Position numbers and translations under genes: made by a program
Shown here: piece by piece, positions 40,772 through 50,954 of the stretch
Layout: each line of letters starts with the position of its first letter
Position numbering within the stretch: the first letter of the stretch is position 1
The notes under the pieces: model-generated
Seen by the model: only the letters and a program-made list of their open reading frames with translations
Told to the model about the DNA's origin: nothing
Databases searched by the model: none
Assembly: GCF_009707385.1 (NCBI RefSeq)
Contig: NZ_CP046115.1
Location: 3,782,001-3,846,000 of the forward strand
DNA length: 64,000 nucleotides
From: Klebsiella oxytoca
Lineage (GTDB): Bacteria > Pseudomonadota > Gammaproteobacteria > Enterobacterales > Enterobacteriaceae
Reading direction: 5' to 3'

Positions 40772-41454
40772 AGGTCAGCCCTCTTCACGCCTACAGAATA
40801 ACGGCGTTCGAGCATGAGCAGCACACCATTGGAAACCGTGGTAAATACGAGATAAATCAGGCCGCAGACGATAGCGAAGTAGAACGGCTCCCAGGTGCTT
40901 TTACCCGCCAGCTGGGTTGCCTTCACCACATCTTCCAGCCCCAGCAGTGAGACCAGCGCGGTCGCTTTGAGGATAACCTGCCAGTTGTTGCCTATTCCTG
41001 GCAGCGCGTAGCGCATCATTGCCGGGAACAGAATGCGACGAAAGGTTTGCCCGCCGCTGAAACCAAAAGCCGTAGCCGCTTCAATATGCCCCTTCGGCAC
41101 CGCCAGGAAAGCTCCACGGAAAGTTTCGGTGAAGTAGGCGCCATAAATAAAGCCCAGCGTGATGATCCCCGCCACCATTGGGTCGATATCGAACTGCGCC
41201 AGGCCAAGCGCATCGGTCACGCCGTTAAGCGCAATCTGCAGCCCGTAGAAAATCAGCAGCATCAGCACCAGATCGGGTACGCCGCGGATTAAGGTGGTGT
41301 AACCTTCAAAAATCAGCGCTAAAAGACGATTGCTGGAAAGTTTCGCCCCGGCGCCCGCCAGGCCGATAAGCACCGCCAGAACGACCGAGCTTAACGCCAG
41401 CTCAAGGGTGACCAGCGCGCCCTGAAAAATAACCTGTGAAAACCCGTACAGCAT
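40768..41454 (-). CDS. hisQ: Histidine ABC transporter permease HisQ
   Basis: HisQ is the second membrane subunit and pairs with HisM. The start at 41454 (MLYGFSQVIFQGALVTLELA) gives 228 residues as in E. coli; a frame start 7 codons upstream is not used in relatives. The EAA loop is HIEAATAFGFSGGQTFRRIL. It is 66 bases downstream of hisJ. Confidence 0.97.
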   Translation of the reverse strand: MLYGFSQVIFQGALVTLELALSSVVLAVLIGLAGAGAKLSSNRLLALIFEGYTTLIRGVPDLVLMLLIFYGLQIALNGVTDALGLAQFDIDPMVAGIITLGFIYGAYFTETFRGAFLAVPKGHIEAATAFGFSGGQTFRRILFPAMMRYALPGIGNNWQVILKATALVSLLGLEDVVKATQLAGKSTWEPFYFAIVCGLIYLVFTTVSNGVLLMLERRYSVGVKRADL

Positions 41455-41520
41455 GCTGTCTGCCCTGTCTGTCATCTGCCATCGCGCGCCGAGTGACGCG
41501 CAATGGGGTACGCGTGATGA

Positions 41521-42303
41521 TTAGTCGCCGTACACGTTAAAATCGAAATATTTCTTCGCCAGTTTGTCGTAAGTGCCGTCCTGGCGCATCTCGGCAAAGG
41601 CTTTATTCAATGCTTCACGCAGCTCGTTGTCTTCTTTGCGCAGCCCCATACCGGTGCCGACGCCAAACAGCTTCACGTCTTTAATCGACGGACCGCCGAA
41701 CTGATAATCTTTGCCGATCGGCTGTTTGAGGAAACCTTCGCTGGCGGCAACTTCATCCTGAAAGGCTGCATCAATACGTCCGGCGGTCAGGTCGGAATAG
41801 ATATTGTCCTGCCCCTGATAAGAAACGATTTCAATCCCCTTCGGCGCCCAGTGTTCATTACCGTAGGTTTCCTGAGTCGTCCCCTGCAGAACGCCAACGC
41901 GTTTACCTTTCAGCTTCGCAAGGTCTGGCGTGATGTCGCTGCCTTTTTTCACCACCAGACGAGAATCAGCCGCGTAAAGTTTGTCGGTGAAAGCAATTTC
42001 CTGCTGGCGTTTTTCAGTAATCGACAGCGAAGACATAATGGCGTCGATTTTCTTCGCTTTTAAAGATGGGATCAGCGCATCGAGCGGGTTCTCAATGAAG
42101 GTACATTGTGTATTGATACGCTTACATAGCTCTTTCGCCAGTTCGATGTCAAAACCAACCAATTCACCCTGTGCATTCTTCGATTCGAACGGGGCATAAG
42201 TAGGATCGGTACCGATGCGGATTTTTTGCGGAATTGCTGCGAATACAGTGGAAACGCTGGAAAGGGCCAGCGCTAAAGAGAGAGACAACGCCAGTTTTTT
42301 CAT
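41521..42303 (-). CDS. hisJ: Periplasmic histidine-binding protein HisJ
   Basis: HisJ captures histidine in the periplasm and delivers it to HisQMP. The 260-residue precursor has a cleavable signal peptide ending in VFA just before [17 protein letters not shown]. Conserved ligand-site segments include [15 protein letters not shown] and [11 protein letters not shown]. The start at 42303 was preferred over one four codons upstream because the signal peptide then begins MKKLAL. It is close in sequence to ArgT, upstream. Confidence 0.97.
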   Translation of the reverse strand: MKKLALSLSLALALSSVSTVFAAIPQKIRIGTDPTYAPFESKNAQGELVGFDIELAKELCKRINTQCTFIENPLDALIPSLKAKKIDAIMSSLSITEKRQQEIAFTDKLYAADSRLVVKKGSDITPDLAKLKGKRVGVLQGTTQETYGNEHWAPKGIEIVSYQGQDNIYSDLTAGRIDAAFQDEVAASEGFLKQPIGKDYQFGGPSIKDVKLFGVGTGMGLRKEDNELREALNKAFAEMRQDGTYDKLAKKYFDFNVYGD

Positions 42304-42542
42304 AACTATCCTCAACAGACTGTCATTCTAACGGATTTATTAGAAGTACTTACGGCAGTTATCGTGCCATTATTAGCCCCGGAAAGGCAAAACATTCTAC
42401 GCTGGAAAGCAAATTTTCTCGCATCAGAAACGCTTAACTATGCAGTTTTTATCGTGCCGCACGGGCTTTCTTGCACCAAATTGATCCATAAAAAACGCGG
42501 CCGCACCAATGCTGCACCAATAATGTGCAGCAATACATACGC

Positions 42543-42563
42543 GTGGCCCGGAGTCCGGGCCAC
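42543..42563. other. Strong hairpin between argT and hisJ
   Basis: GTGGCCCGG-AGT-CCGGGCCAC is a perfect 9-pair stem with a 3-base loop, placed 8 bases after the argT stop. No T run follows on either strand. It may stabilise the argT 3' end or cause partial termination, giving more ArgT than HisJQMP. Confidence 0.65.
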
Positions 42564-42570
42564 GGGCGTC

Positions 42571-43353
42571 TTAATCACCGTAAACGTTGAAGTCGAAGTA
42601 TTTCTTCGCCATTTTGTCATAGGTGCCGTCTTTACGAACTTCAGCCAGCGCTTTATCAAAAGCGGCTTTCAGCTCGCTCTCGTCCTTACGCAGGCCGATG
42701 CCGGTACCATCACCGAAGAATTTTTTGTCTTTAACGGAAGGACCGGCAAACGCAAAATCTTTACCGGCGGGTTGCTTGAGGAAACCTTCGCTCGCCGCCA
42801 CTTCATCCTGCAATGCGGCGTCCAGACGACCAGCGGCGAGGTCTGAGTAGATTAAATCCTGGTTCTGATAAGCCACAACATCCACGCCGTGGCTACGCCA
42901 GCGCTCGTTACCATAGGCTTCCTGGGTGGAGCCCTGGAGCACGCCGACGTGTTTACCCTTCAGGGACTCCAGGGTCGGTTGAATTGGCGAGCCCTTGGCG
43001 GCGATAAGACGGGAATCAGCCGCGTAAAGCCTGTCAGAGAACGCAATTTCCTGCTGGCGTTTTTCAGTAATCGACAGCGAAGAGATGATGGCGTCGATTT
43101 TCTTAGCCTTCAGCGACGGGATCAACGAATCGAAATCGCTACCGACCCAGGTACATTTCACTTTGATACGCGAACAAAGCTCGTTGCCTAAATCAATATC
43201 AAAACCCACAAAATCCCCTTTCGCATCCTTAGAAGAGAATGGCGCGTAGGTGGCATCGGTACCAATGCGAATACTCTGCGGCAGCGCGGCGAAGGCGCTG
43301 GATGTGCTGCAAATTCCCATCATTAAAGAGAGAGCCAGAACCGTCTTCTTCAT
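42571..43353 (-). CDS. argT: Lysine/arginine/ornithine-binding protein ArgT
   Basis: ArgT is the periplasmic LAO-binding protein that shares the HisQMP permease with HisJ. The 260-residue precursor has a signal peptide ending SAFA before [17 protein letters not shown]. It is paralogous to HisJ over its length, and about 270 bases separate the two genes. A sigma-54-type promoter with good -24/-12 elements lies upstream, in agreement with the nitrogen control of argT known in E. coli and Salmonella. Confidence 0.96.
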   Translation of the reverse strand: MKKTVLALSLMMGICSTSSAFAALPQSIRIGTDATYAPFSSKDAKGDFVGFDIDLGNELCSRIKVKCTWVGSDFDSLIPSLKAKKIDAIISSLSITEKRQQEIAFSDRLYAADSRLIAAKGSPIQPTLESLKGKHVGVLQGSTQEAYGNERWRSHGVDVVAYQNQDLIYSDLAAGRLDAALQDEVAASEGFLKQPAGKDFAFAGPSVKDKKFFGDGTGIGLRKDESELKAAFDKALAEVRKDGTYDKMAKKYFDFNVYGD

Positions 43354-43657
43354 AGGTTACCCTTAAGTGTCGTGATGTTGTTATGTGGTGCGTTGTCTTG
43401 TTATGTGTACTGCCGACAAAGCTTGTCCGTTTTGTGCTGCATCTTTTATGCCATTTTCTCAGTGCGTGCTGGAAACGGCGTTAAATTTGTTAAATAAAGG
43501 TTGCAAGTTTGTCTTAAGAGGGAAGATACCAGCAATAACGGATAAACCGCAGTGCCGGAGCGCAAAAAAACAAATTAAATGTTGAGGATTTGATCGAGGC
43601 GACAAAATTGCACTGCGGGAGCGCAGATGTGAATAAAGCGCACTATGTCAGTGCGCC
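43354..43657. promoter_or_regulatory. argT control region
   Basis: This 304-base gap between ubiX and argT holds no gene. It contains the sigma-54-like promoter at 43438-43453. Further upstream two similar segments, GCAGTGCCGGAGCGC (43551 onward) and GCACTGCGGGAGCGC (43610 onward), resemble degenerate NtrC sites (GCACC-N5-GGTGC); they lie about 125 and 180 bases before the expected transcription start. Confidence 0.5.
43438..43453 (-). promoter_or_regulatory. Sigma-54 promoter of argT
   Basis: On the minus strand TGGCATAAAAGATGCA keeps the GG at -24 and the GC at -12 with the correct spacing, matching nine positions of TGGCACG-N4-TTGCA. It resembles the E. coli argT promoter as I recall it. 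The leader to the argT start would be about 75 bases. Confidence 0.75.
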
Positions 43658-44227
43658 CTACGCCCCCTGCCAGCGGGTAAAGAGCTCTTGCGGAAGGGAA
43701 ATATCGAACTGATCGATAACGCGATTGACCGTCTGGTTAATCACATCATCAAGGGTCTTTGGGCGATGATAGAAGGCAGGAACCGGCGGCATAATCACCG
43801 CGCCCATTTCTGCCGCCTGAACCAATAGACGCAAATGACCAAGGTGGAACGGCGTCTCCCTGACGCAAAGTACCAGCGGACGGCGCTCTTTAAGCACCAC
43901 GTCTGCCGCCCTGGTTAGCAGCCCATCGGTATAGCTATGAACAATGCCTGAAAGGGTCTTCATTGAGCACGGTAAAATGACCATTCCGGCGGTTTTAAAA
44001 GAACCGGAAGAGACGCTGGCGGCGATGTCACGCGCATCGTGCACCACATCGGCTAACCCCTGCACCTCGCGCAGCGAAAAATCCGTCTCCAGCGCCAGCG
44101 TCTGTCGCGCCGCCTGGCTTAAAATAAGATGGGTTTCGACATCAGGGACATCGCGCAAAACCTGGAGCAAGCGTACCCCGTAAATTGCGCCGCTGGCGCC
44201 AGAAATCCCAATAATGAGTCGCTTCAC
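43658..44227 (-). CDS. ubiX: Flavin prenyltransferase UbiX
   Basis: UbiX makes the prenylated FMN cofactor used by the decarboxylase UbiD in ubiquinone synthesis. The GTG start at 44227 gives the standard 189 residues, with AGGGGGC before it. Features are the FMN-binding GISGASGAIYG at the N-terminus, SSGSF, and the prenyl-phosphate segment KERRPLVLCVRETPFHLGHL. In E. coli it follows purF; here a LacI-family gene lies 40 bases upstream in the same direction, so its transcription context differs. Confidence 0.95.
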   Translation of the reverse strand: MKRLIIGISGASGAIYGVRLLQVLRDVPDVETHLILSQAARQTLALETDFSLREVQGLADVVHDARDIAASVSSGSFKTAGMVILPCSMKTLSGIVHSYTDGLLTRAADVVLKERRPLVLCVRETPFHLGHLRLLVQAAEMGAVIMPPVPAFYHRPKTLDDVINQTVNRVIDQFDISLPQELFTRWQGA

Positions 44228-44267
44228 GATAATTGCCCCCTTACACAATGGCGCAGACTTTGCCGGA

Positions 44268-45263
44268 TTATGCCTCCGGGCGCAACCGCAACGAACTTTC
44301 ACGCACCACCAGCCGCACCGGCAGCAACAAATTTCGCTCCCCCTCATCGCTTAGCAAGAGGCGGAACGCATCGCGACCAAGCTCACGCTTATCAATCGCC
44401 ACTGTAGTTAACGGCGGCCAGGCCCAGGCAGCGGCCTCAATGTCGTCAAAACCAACAATCGCCATCTCGTCGGGAACCTTAATACCTTTACGCATACAAA
44501 CCCGCATAGCCACCAGCGCCGCCATATCGTTATAAGCAAAGATAGCATCCGGCGGCTGCGGCAACGCCAGCAGTTTATCCATCCCCTCGATCAGCGCCTG
44601 TTCTATCTCCTTAACCGGCGGAACCTCAACCTTATAATCCGCAGAAAGAGTGATTCCTGCATCAAACAGCGCTTGCTGATACCCTTCTGTGCGCTGACGA
44701 ATACTGTAATGACGCTGTGAATGGCCAAGTAATGCTATGCGCTTTCTTCCCTGTTCAAGCAGATGACGGGTGGCGATAAAACCGCCGTGATAGTTGTCGG
44801 GATTGACGCAGGGGAAATCAGCCGCCCACAGATCAACCAGCGCAACGGGTAGCGCCGTTTTGCTCAGCTCCGCCAGAACCTCCGCTTCCAGATAACCGGC
44901 GCCAATAAGCGCATCAGGCTGGTGAAGGGTAATTAACTCGCTAACTGAATCCCCCGGCCCCACGGGCTGGAAGCTCATGGCAATTTCATGTTCTCTACAG
45001 GCATCGGCAACGCCGAGCATCACGCTCGAATAGAACGGTAGCGCGCTGGCGATATTGTGTTCCCGGTGCATTAAAAAAAGCAGTCGCTTAATACGCCCGC
45101 TGCGTAAGCGGCTGAAATCATAGCCTTCAGCTTCCGCTATTGACAGTATACGCTGGCGAGTCTCTTCGCTAAGCCCTGGCTGTCCTTTCAATGCCCTTGA
45201 GACCGCGGCAATCGACACACCGCAGGCCGCTGCAATATCTTTAATTCTGGTCTTTTTTACCAT
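44268..45263 (-). CDS. LacI-family regulator of the GH127 locus
   Basis: This sugar-responsive repressor has about 331 residues: helix-turn-helix RIKDIAAACGVSIAAVSRALKG at the N-terminus, then a periplasmic-binding-type effector domain with AIVGFDDIEAAAWAWPPLTTVAID near the C-terminus. It diverges from a GPH symporter and a GH127 glycosidase and probably controls them in response to an arabinoside. The start is uncertain: ATG at 45263, or GTG five codons earlier, both with weak ribosome sites. No clear operator was found in the gap by eye. Confidence 0.85.
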   Translation of the reverse strand: MVKKTRIKDIAAACGVSIAAVSRALKGQPGLSEETRQRILSIAEAEGYDFSRLRSGRIKRLLFLMHREHNIASALPFYSSVMLGVADACREHEIAMSFQPVGPGDSVSELITLHQPDALIGAGYLEAEVLAELSKTALPVALVDLWAADFPCVNPDNYHGGFIATRHLLEQGRKRIALLGHSQRHYSIRQRTEGYQQALFDAGITLSADYKVEVPPVKEIEQALIEGMDKLLALPQPPDAIFAYNDMAALVAMRVCMRKGIKVPDEMAIVGFDDIEAAAWAWPPLTTVAIDKRELGRDAFRLLLSDEGERNLLLPVRLVVRESSLRLRPEA

Positions 45264-45969
45264 TCCGTTCGTTTTCACCTGATGTACGGGGATTTATACC
45301 AATTATCCATACAGTACCCGATCGCCAGCCCGCGCCGCGTATGTCGAGTAAGTACTTTGCCATCTCAGCCGCAAGATCGCTATCTCGCTTGTCAACGCCT
45401 GAAAAATGTCCACCGGGCACAAACACATTCGGCTCGAGCGCATTAACGATTATTCACTAAGAATATCTCGCAATAGATGCCCATTCACAATCTGAATATC
45501 TTTTTTTACTAAAAAAAATTAATATTTGCGGAAAAAAACCATACCGGACCTCTACCGTACCATTCTGCACACGCAAAATTTCACTTCTGATGGCCTGTAA
45601 GAAGAGTTCAACGCTCGCTTTCGGCGTCACTCTCCCGCTCTGCTCAGCGGAACGCCCTCAATGTGAGTACCGCCAACCTCTACTCGTGAAGGCATTCCCG
45701 TCTGACTTTTTCTCGTAAAAAGCACGTTTACTTTATTCAATAACAGGCGCTGGCATTGTTGCCACAACAAATAAATGTGACTCAAATCGACATTAAAAAT
45801 TTATTTTTAGTAAAAATAAAGATCGAAATCACACATGATGAAATGAAGCATGTACCTCAAAAAGCGTTCAGATCTAATCTTTCCATCGCTATACGTTTAC
45901 TAAAAAAATCAAAATACGTCGTAATGAATTTTGATCCCTAAGACCCTGCTAAGCAAAGAAGGATTGGTT
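45264..45969. promoter_or_regulatory. Long divergent gap between the LacI gene and the GPH symporter gene
   Basis: The 706 bases contain no convincing gene; small frames at 45241-45426 and 45756-45941 lack ribosome sites or recognisable content. The symporter start has AGAAGGA 7 bases upstream. The composition is uneven, with AT-rich blocks at 45480-45540 and 45770-45930. It must hold both promoters, but I could not assign them with confidence. Confidence 0.4.
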
Positions 45970-47370
45970 ATGGCTACAGTCGATAATCTGGACACTGATG
46001 TGCAGATAGTTGATGCGGGCGAAACGCTCTCCACCCGCGAAAAAATAGGCTATGGGCTGGGAGATGCCGGCGGGCATTGCATCTCAGATTTGATCAGCGG
46101 CTTTCTACTTTTTTTCTACACCGATGTGTTCGGTCTGAGCCCAGCCATCGTCGGTACGATGTTTTTTACCTTAAGAATTGTTGATGCGGTATCAGACCCG
46201 GTTATGGGCGTTATCGCTGACAGAACCCGTAGCCGCTGGGGCCGCTTTCGACCGTGGCAGCTATGGACTGCCGCTCCGCTCGCGGTTATCGGCATCCTGA
46301 CGTTTACCGTCCCGGAAATGAGCCCAAATATGAAAATCGCCTGGGCCTTCGGCACCTACTTCCTGCTCTCCGTGGGCTATACCGCCAACAACGTCCCCTA
46401 CTGCGCGCTTATTAACGCCATGACCAACCGTCACGATCAGGTGATGTCCTGCCAGTCCTGGCGCTTCGTCTTAAGCGGTATCGCCGGCTTCCTGGTCTCC
46501 GTTGGGCTGCCGTGGATGGTTGAATTTTTTGGCCAGGGTAATCTGGCTAAGGGCTATCAGTACGGCGTGGCCGTGCTCTGCGCCGGCATGATTATGTTTT
46601 TACTGTGCTTCTTCTGGGTTAAAGAGCGGATCCCTCTATCGCTTGCCGGAAAATTCACCCTGCGCCAGCATCTGCAAGGACTGCGTAAGAACGACCAGCT
46701 ACTGCTGATGCTGGTGATGTCCTTTCTGCTGGTCAATATTCTGTGTATTCGCGGCGGTGGCTACATGTACTTTATCTCCTACGCTCTACAGGGGAGCGCA
46801 GGCTTTATGTCGCTGTTTTTTGCCATCGTCACGCTGGCTGCGATTATCGGCGCGGTAATCGTTAACCCGCTTTCCCGCCGCGTCGATATGGTCAAACTCT
46901 ACTTTCACACCAACCTGGTTCTGGTTGTTTTTGGTCTGGCGATGTGGTTCCTGCCCACCGGTCCGCAGCACCAGACGCTCTGGCTGGTCTGTATCCTTAC
47001 CAACAACATTGTGCTGGGTTTCACCCTACCGCTGCACTTTTCAATCATGGCCTTCGCCGATGATTACGGCGAATGGAAGAACGGCGTGCGCTCTTCAGGT
47101 ATGAACTTCGCCTTTAATCTCTTTTTTATCAAGCTCTCCTGGGCCTCATCCGGCGGCATTATCAGCCTGCTATTGCTGCTGGTCGCCTACCGTCCTGGCC
47201 TGGAAAACCAGACCGCCGCTTCGATTCAGGCCATCACCCTGCTGCAAAGCGTCGTACCCGCGATTTTCCATCTGATTCTGGCTCTGTGCCTGCTGAAGTG
47301 CCGACTGAACGGCCCAATGATGAAACGTATCTCTACCGATCTTAACCAAAGACATAGCCAAATCTCCTGA
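45970..47370 (+). CDS. GPH-family sugar:cation symporter
   Basis: This is a 466-residue membrane carrier of the glycoside-pentoside-hexuronide:cation family (MelB/XynP/YicJ type) with about 12 helices. Family features are [19 protein letters not shown] at the N-terminus, the loop [25 protein letters not shown] after helix 2, and [14 protein letters not shown] in the second half. Its start was set at 45970 by the ribosome site AGAAGGA. It precedes the GH127 gene by 7 bases, so it probably imports the arabinose-containing oligosaccharide that the enzyme cleaves. The coupling ion is unknown. Confidence 0.9.
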   Translation: MATVDNLDTDVQIVDAGETLSTREKIGYGLGDAGGHCISDLISGFLLFFYTDVFGLSPAIVGTMFFTLRIVDAVSDPVMGVIADRTRSRWGRFRPWQLWTAAPLAVIGILTFTVPEMSPNMKIAWAFGTYFLLSVGYTANNVPYCALINAMTNRHDQVMSCQSWRFVLSGIAGFLVSVGLPWMVEFFGQGNLAKGYQYGVAVLCAGMIMFLLCFFWVKERIPLSLAGKFTLRQHLQGLRKNDQLLLMLVMSFLLVNILCIRGGGYMYFISYALQGSAGFMSLFFAIVTLAAIIGAVIVNPLSRRVDMVKLYFHTNLVLVVFGLAMWFLPTGPQHQTLWLVCILTNNIVLGFTLPLHFSIMAFADDYGEWKNGVRSSGMNFAFNLFFIKLSWASSGGIISLLLLLVAYRPGLENQTAASIQAITLLQSVVPAIFHLILALCLLKCRLNGPMMKRISTDLNQRHSQIS

Positions 47371-47377
47371 GGTAAAC

Positions 47378-49345
47378 ATGATGCAGTCCGATGTAATTGA
47401 AGCCGACCTGAACCGAATTACCGTGACCGACCCTTTCCTGGGGGAGTATCAGCGTCTGATTCGCGATGTCGTCATTCCTTATCAGTGGCAAGCGCTGAAC
47501 GACAACATTCCCGATGCGGAGCCAAGCCACGCGCTGGCCAACTACCGCATTGCCGCGGGATTTGAGGATGGCCAATTTTACGGTATGGTTTTTCAGGATA
47601 GTGATGTCACTAAATGGCTGGAGGCGGTTGCCTGGTCGTTAAGCCAAAAACCTGACGCAACTCTGGAACAGACCGCTGACGAAGTGATTGAACTGCTGGC
47701 GCAAGCGCAGTGCGAAGATGGCTACTTAAATACGTGGTACACCGTCAAAGAACCGGGTCAGCGCTGGACTAACCTTGCGGAATGCCACGAGCTCTACTGC
47801 GCCGGGCATCTTTTTGAAGCCGCGGTCGCTTTTTACAACGCCACCGGTAAACGACGTTTGCTGGAAATTGCCTGCCGCTTTGCCGACTACATTGCTACCG
47901 TCTTCGGGCCTAATCCCGGACAGCTTCGCGGCTATCCCGGACACCCGGAAATCGAACTGGCGCTGATGCGCCTGTATGAAGTCACCCGGGAACCCCGCTA
48001 TCAGGCACTGGCCTGCTTCTTCGTCGAGGAGCGTGGCAAGCAGCCCTACTATTACGATATTGAGTTCGAAAAACGCGGCGGCACCCGGCACTGGATCGGC
48101 TGGGGCGACGCCTGGCCGGGAATGATAAAAGATAAAACTTACACTCATGCGCACAAACCGCTCTCCGAACAGCACGAAGCGGTCGGCCATGCCGTACGTT
48201 CGGTCTACCTGATGACCGGCCTGGCGCATATCGCCCGCATAACGCGTGACGAAGAGAAACGACAGACCTGCCTGCGAGTCTGGAACAACATGGTACAGCG
48301 GCGGATGTATATCACCGGAGGAATCGGCTCGCAGGGGATCGGCGAAGCTTTTACCAGCGACTACGATTTACCCAACGATACTGCCTACGGCGAGAGCTGC
48401 GCATCAATTGGCCTGATGATGTTCGCCCGTCGGATGCTGGAAATGAAAGGCGATGCGCACTATGCCGACGTGATGGAACGCGCTTTTTACAATACGGTAC
48501 TCGGCGGGATGGCGCTGGACGGTAAACACTTTTTTTATGTTAACCCGCTGGAAACTTACCCGAAAAGCATCCCGCATAATCATATTTATGACCATATCAA
48601 ACCGGTTCGCCAGCGCTGGTTTGGCTGCGCCTGCTGTCCGCCGAACATCGCACGCACGCTGGTGGCAATCGGTCACTACCTGTTTACGCCACGCCGTGAC
48701 GCGCTGTTTATCAATTTCTACGCCAGGAGCGAAGCGCAGTTCACCATTAACGACCAGCGGCTGATGCTAAAAATCAGCGGTAACTATCCGTGGGATGACG
48801 AGGTTAACATCACATTCAGCCACCCGCAGGCCGTTCAGCATACGCTGGCGCTGCGTCTGCCGGAGTGGTGCGAAGCCCCGCTGGTGCTCGTCAACGGGGA
48901 TGCCGCACAGGGCGAAACGCTGAAAGGCTATCTGCATATTACACGCCAGTGGCGACAGGGAGACGTTATTACGCTGCGTCTGCCGATGACTATTCGCCGC
49001 GTCTACGCTAACCCGCTGGTGCGCCACAATGCGGGTAAAGTCGCCATTCAGCGCGGACCGCTGGTTTACTGCCTGGAAGAGGCGGATAACGGTGCCGAAC
49101 TGCACAATCTGTCGCTGCCGAAAGAGAGCGTACTGCATGCAACCCGGGGCACAGGCTTACTAAAGGACAAAATAGTGCTGCAGGCGGAGGGACTTCGCCT
49201 GCTGACCGCGCAGGAGGATAAACCGCTGTACAGCTTCGACCAGCGCCAGACGGAGGTGGAGAAACAGACCTTAACCTTCATTCCATGGTTCAGCTGGGCC
49301 AACCGTGGCGAAGGCGAAATGCGGATTTGGCTCAACGAGGCCTGA
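47378..49345 (+). CDS. GH127 beta-L-arabinofuranosidase
   Basis: This is a 655-residue glycoside hydrolase of family 127, close in length to Bifidobacterium HypBA1 (658), which removes beta-L-arabinofuranose from short arabinosides such as those of hydroxyproline-rich plant proteins. The zinc/cysteine site is present: Glu339 and Cys341 (YGESCAS) and Cys419-Cys420 (CACCPPN), with Glu323 (GIGEAF) as the likely acid/base. No signal peptide is seen, so it acts in the cytoplasm on imported substrate. It is the last gene of the GPH-GH127 pair; a terminator shared with purF follows. Confidence 0.92.
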   Translation: MMQSDVIEADLNRITVTDPFLGEYQRLIRDVVIPYQWQALNDNIPDAEPSHALANYRIAAGFEDGQFYGMVFQDSDVTKWLEAVAWSLSQKPDATLEQTADEVIELLAQAQCEDGYLNTWYTVKEPGQRWTNLAECHELYCAGHLFEAAVAFYNATGKRRLLEIACRFADYIATVFGPNPGQLRGYPGHPEIELALMRLYEVTREPRYQALACFFVEERGKQPYYYDIEFEKRGGTRHWIGWGDAWPGMIKDKTYTHAHKPLSEQHEAVGHAVRSVYLMTGLAHIARITRDEEKRQTCLRVWNNMVQRRMYITGGIGSQGIGEAFTSDYDLPNDTAYGESCASIGLMMFARRMLEMKGDAHYADVMERAFYNTVLGGMALDGKHFFYVNPLETYPKSIPHNHIYDHIKPVRQRWFGCACCPPNIARTLVAIGHYLFTPRRDALFINFYARSEAQFTINDQRLMLKISGNYPWDDEVNITFSHPQAVQHTLALRLPEWCEAPLVLVNGDAAQGETLKGYLHITRQWRQGDVITLRLPMTIRRVYANPLVRHNAGKVAIQRGPLVYCLEEADNGAELHNLSLPKESVLHATRGTGLLKDKIVLQAEGLRLLTAQEDKPLYSFDQRQTEVEKQTLTFIPWFSWANRGEGEMRIWLNEA

Positions 49346-49354
49346 CCTCTATAA

Positions 49355-49392
49355 ACAAAAAGCCCGCGGCCATCAGACCGCGGGCTTTTAAC
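49355..49392. terminator. Bidirectional terminator between the GH127 gene and purF
   Basis: AAAGCCCGCGG (49359-49369) pairs with CCGCGGGCTTT (49378-49388) around an 8-base loop, with A and T runs outside. It ends both convergent transcripts. Confidence 0.9.
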
Positions 49393-49403
49393 AAATCAAA
49401 GGA

Positions 49404-50921
49404 TTACCCTTCGTTGTGCATCTCTAAATTTTCGACTTCGTTCTGCAGCTGAACCGCTTTCGCATCGTCGTTACGCAGGGAGTCGAGATAATCCAGATAC
49501 TGCTGATCGACATCTTTAGTCACGTAGATACCGTTGAACACCGAGCACTCAAACTGCTGAATATCCGGATTCTCAGCGCGAACCGCGTCAATCAGATCGT
49601 CCAGATCCTGGAAAATCAAGCCATCTGCACCGATGATCTGGCGAATCTCATCGACTTCACGCCCGTGAGCAATCAGCTCGTTGGCGGTCGGCATATCGAT
49701 GCCATACACGTTCGGGAAGCGAATTTCCGGCGCAGCGGAAGCCAGATACACTTTCTTCGCTCCGGCTTCGCGCGCCATTTCGATAATCTGCTCAGAAGTA
49801 GTGCCGCGGACGATGGAGTCGTCCACCAGCAGCACGTTCTTATCGCGGAATTCGGCGCGGTTGGCGTTCAGCTTACGGCGCACGGACTTACGGCGCAGCT
49901 GCTGGCCCGGCATGATAAAGGTGCGGCCAACGTAGCGGTTTTTAACAAAACCCTGGCGATACGGCTTGTCGAGGATACGGGCAATTTCCAGCGCGATATC
50001 GCAGGAGGTTTCCGGAATAGGAATAACCACGTCGATATCCAGATCTTCCCACTCGCGGGCAATCTTCTCGCCAAGCTTCGTGCCCATATTGACGCGGGCG
50101 CTGTAAACGGAAATTTTGTCGATGAAGGAGTCCGGACGCGCAAAGTAGACGTACTCGAACAGGCACGGGTTGCTGACCGGGTTCTCTGCGCACTGGCGAG
50201 TAAACAGCTGGCCTTTTTCGGTGATATACACCGCTTCGCCAGGCGCTACGTCGCGCAGAAATTCAAAGCCCAGCGTATCCAGCGCCACGCTTTCCGAGGC
50301 GACCATATACTCGGTGCGGCCATCGCCGATATCGCGCTTGCCCAGCACCAGCGGGCGGATGCCGTTCGGGTCGCGGAAGGCGACCATACCGTGGCCGATA
50401 ATCATCGCCACGCAGGCGTAAGCGCCGCGAATCTGACGGTTAGTGGCGGCAATCGCCGCAAAAATGTTGTCTGCTTCCAGCGGATAATTGCGGAAATTGT
50501 CCAGCTCGCTGGCGAAGATATTCAGCAGAATTTCGGAATCAGAGGTGGTGTTGATGTGGCGGCGTTTTTCTTCAAACAGCTTTTTACGCAGCTCGTGAGC
50601 GTTAGTCAGGTTACCGTTGTGCGCCAACGTAATGCCGTACGGCGAGTTGACGTAAAAAGGCTGAGCTTCGGAGGCGCTGGAGCTGCCAGCCGTCGGGTAA
50701 CGAACGTGACCAATACCCATATTGCCCTGCATACGCTGCATATGACGAGCTTCAAATACGTCGCTCACCAGTCCGTTCGCCTTACGCAAACGGAAACAGT
50801 TGTTCGCATCAATGGTAATGATGCCTGCGGCATCCTGGCCACGATGCTGAAGCACCGTTAACGCGTCATAAATCGACTGGTTTACCGGCATAACACCGGC
50901 GATACCGACAATACCGCACAT
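49404..50921 (-). CDS. purF: Amidophosphoribosyltransferase PurF
   Basis: PurF catalyses the first committed step of purine synthesis, PRPP plus glutamine to phosphoribosylamine. The start at 50921 places the nucleophile Cys2 after Met (MCGIVGIAG); a frame start ten codons upstream is ignored. The glutaminase domain covers residues 1 to about 235 ([19 protein letters not shown]). The phosphoribosyltransferase domain has the PRPP motif [14 protein letters not shown]. It has 505 residues as in E. coli and is co-transcribed with cvpA, 33 bases upstream. Confidence 0.98.
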   Translation of the reverse strand: MCGIVGIAGVMPVNQSIYDALTVLQHRGQDAAGIITIDANNCFRLRKANGLVSDVFEARHMQRMQGNMGIGHVRYPTAGSSSASEAQPFYVNSPYGITLAHNGNLTNAHELRKKLFEEKRRHINTTSDSEILLNIFASELDNFRNYPLEADNIFAAIAATNRQIRGAYACVAMIIGHGMVAFRDPNGIRPLVLGKRDIGDGRTEYMVASESVALDTLGFEFLRDVAPGEAVYITEKGQLFTRQCAENPVSNPCLFEYVYFARPDSFIDKISVYSARVNMGTKLGEKIAREWEDLDIDVVIPIPETSCDIALEIARILDKPYRQGFVKNRYVGRTFIMPGQQLRRKSVRRKLNANRAEFRDKNVLLVDDSIVRGTTSEQIIEMAREAGAKKVYLASAAPEIRFPNVYGIDMPTANELIAHGREVDEIRQIIGADGLIFQDLDDLIDAVRAENPDIQQFECSVFNGIYVTKDVDQQYLDYLDSLRNDDAKAVQLQNEVENLEMHNEG

Positions 50922-50954
50922 ACGTCTTTTCCTCGTTAAGCTACATCCCAACGC

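Noticed and set aside
45241..45426. 61-residue minus-strand frame upstream of the second LacI-family gene
   Set aside because: Overlaps the regulator start, has no recognisable family and no clear ribosome site; could be a relic but cannot be supported.
45756..45941. 61-residue frame before the GPH symporter
   Set aside because: AT-rich random-looking frame with no ribosome site; it runs into the symporter leader.
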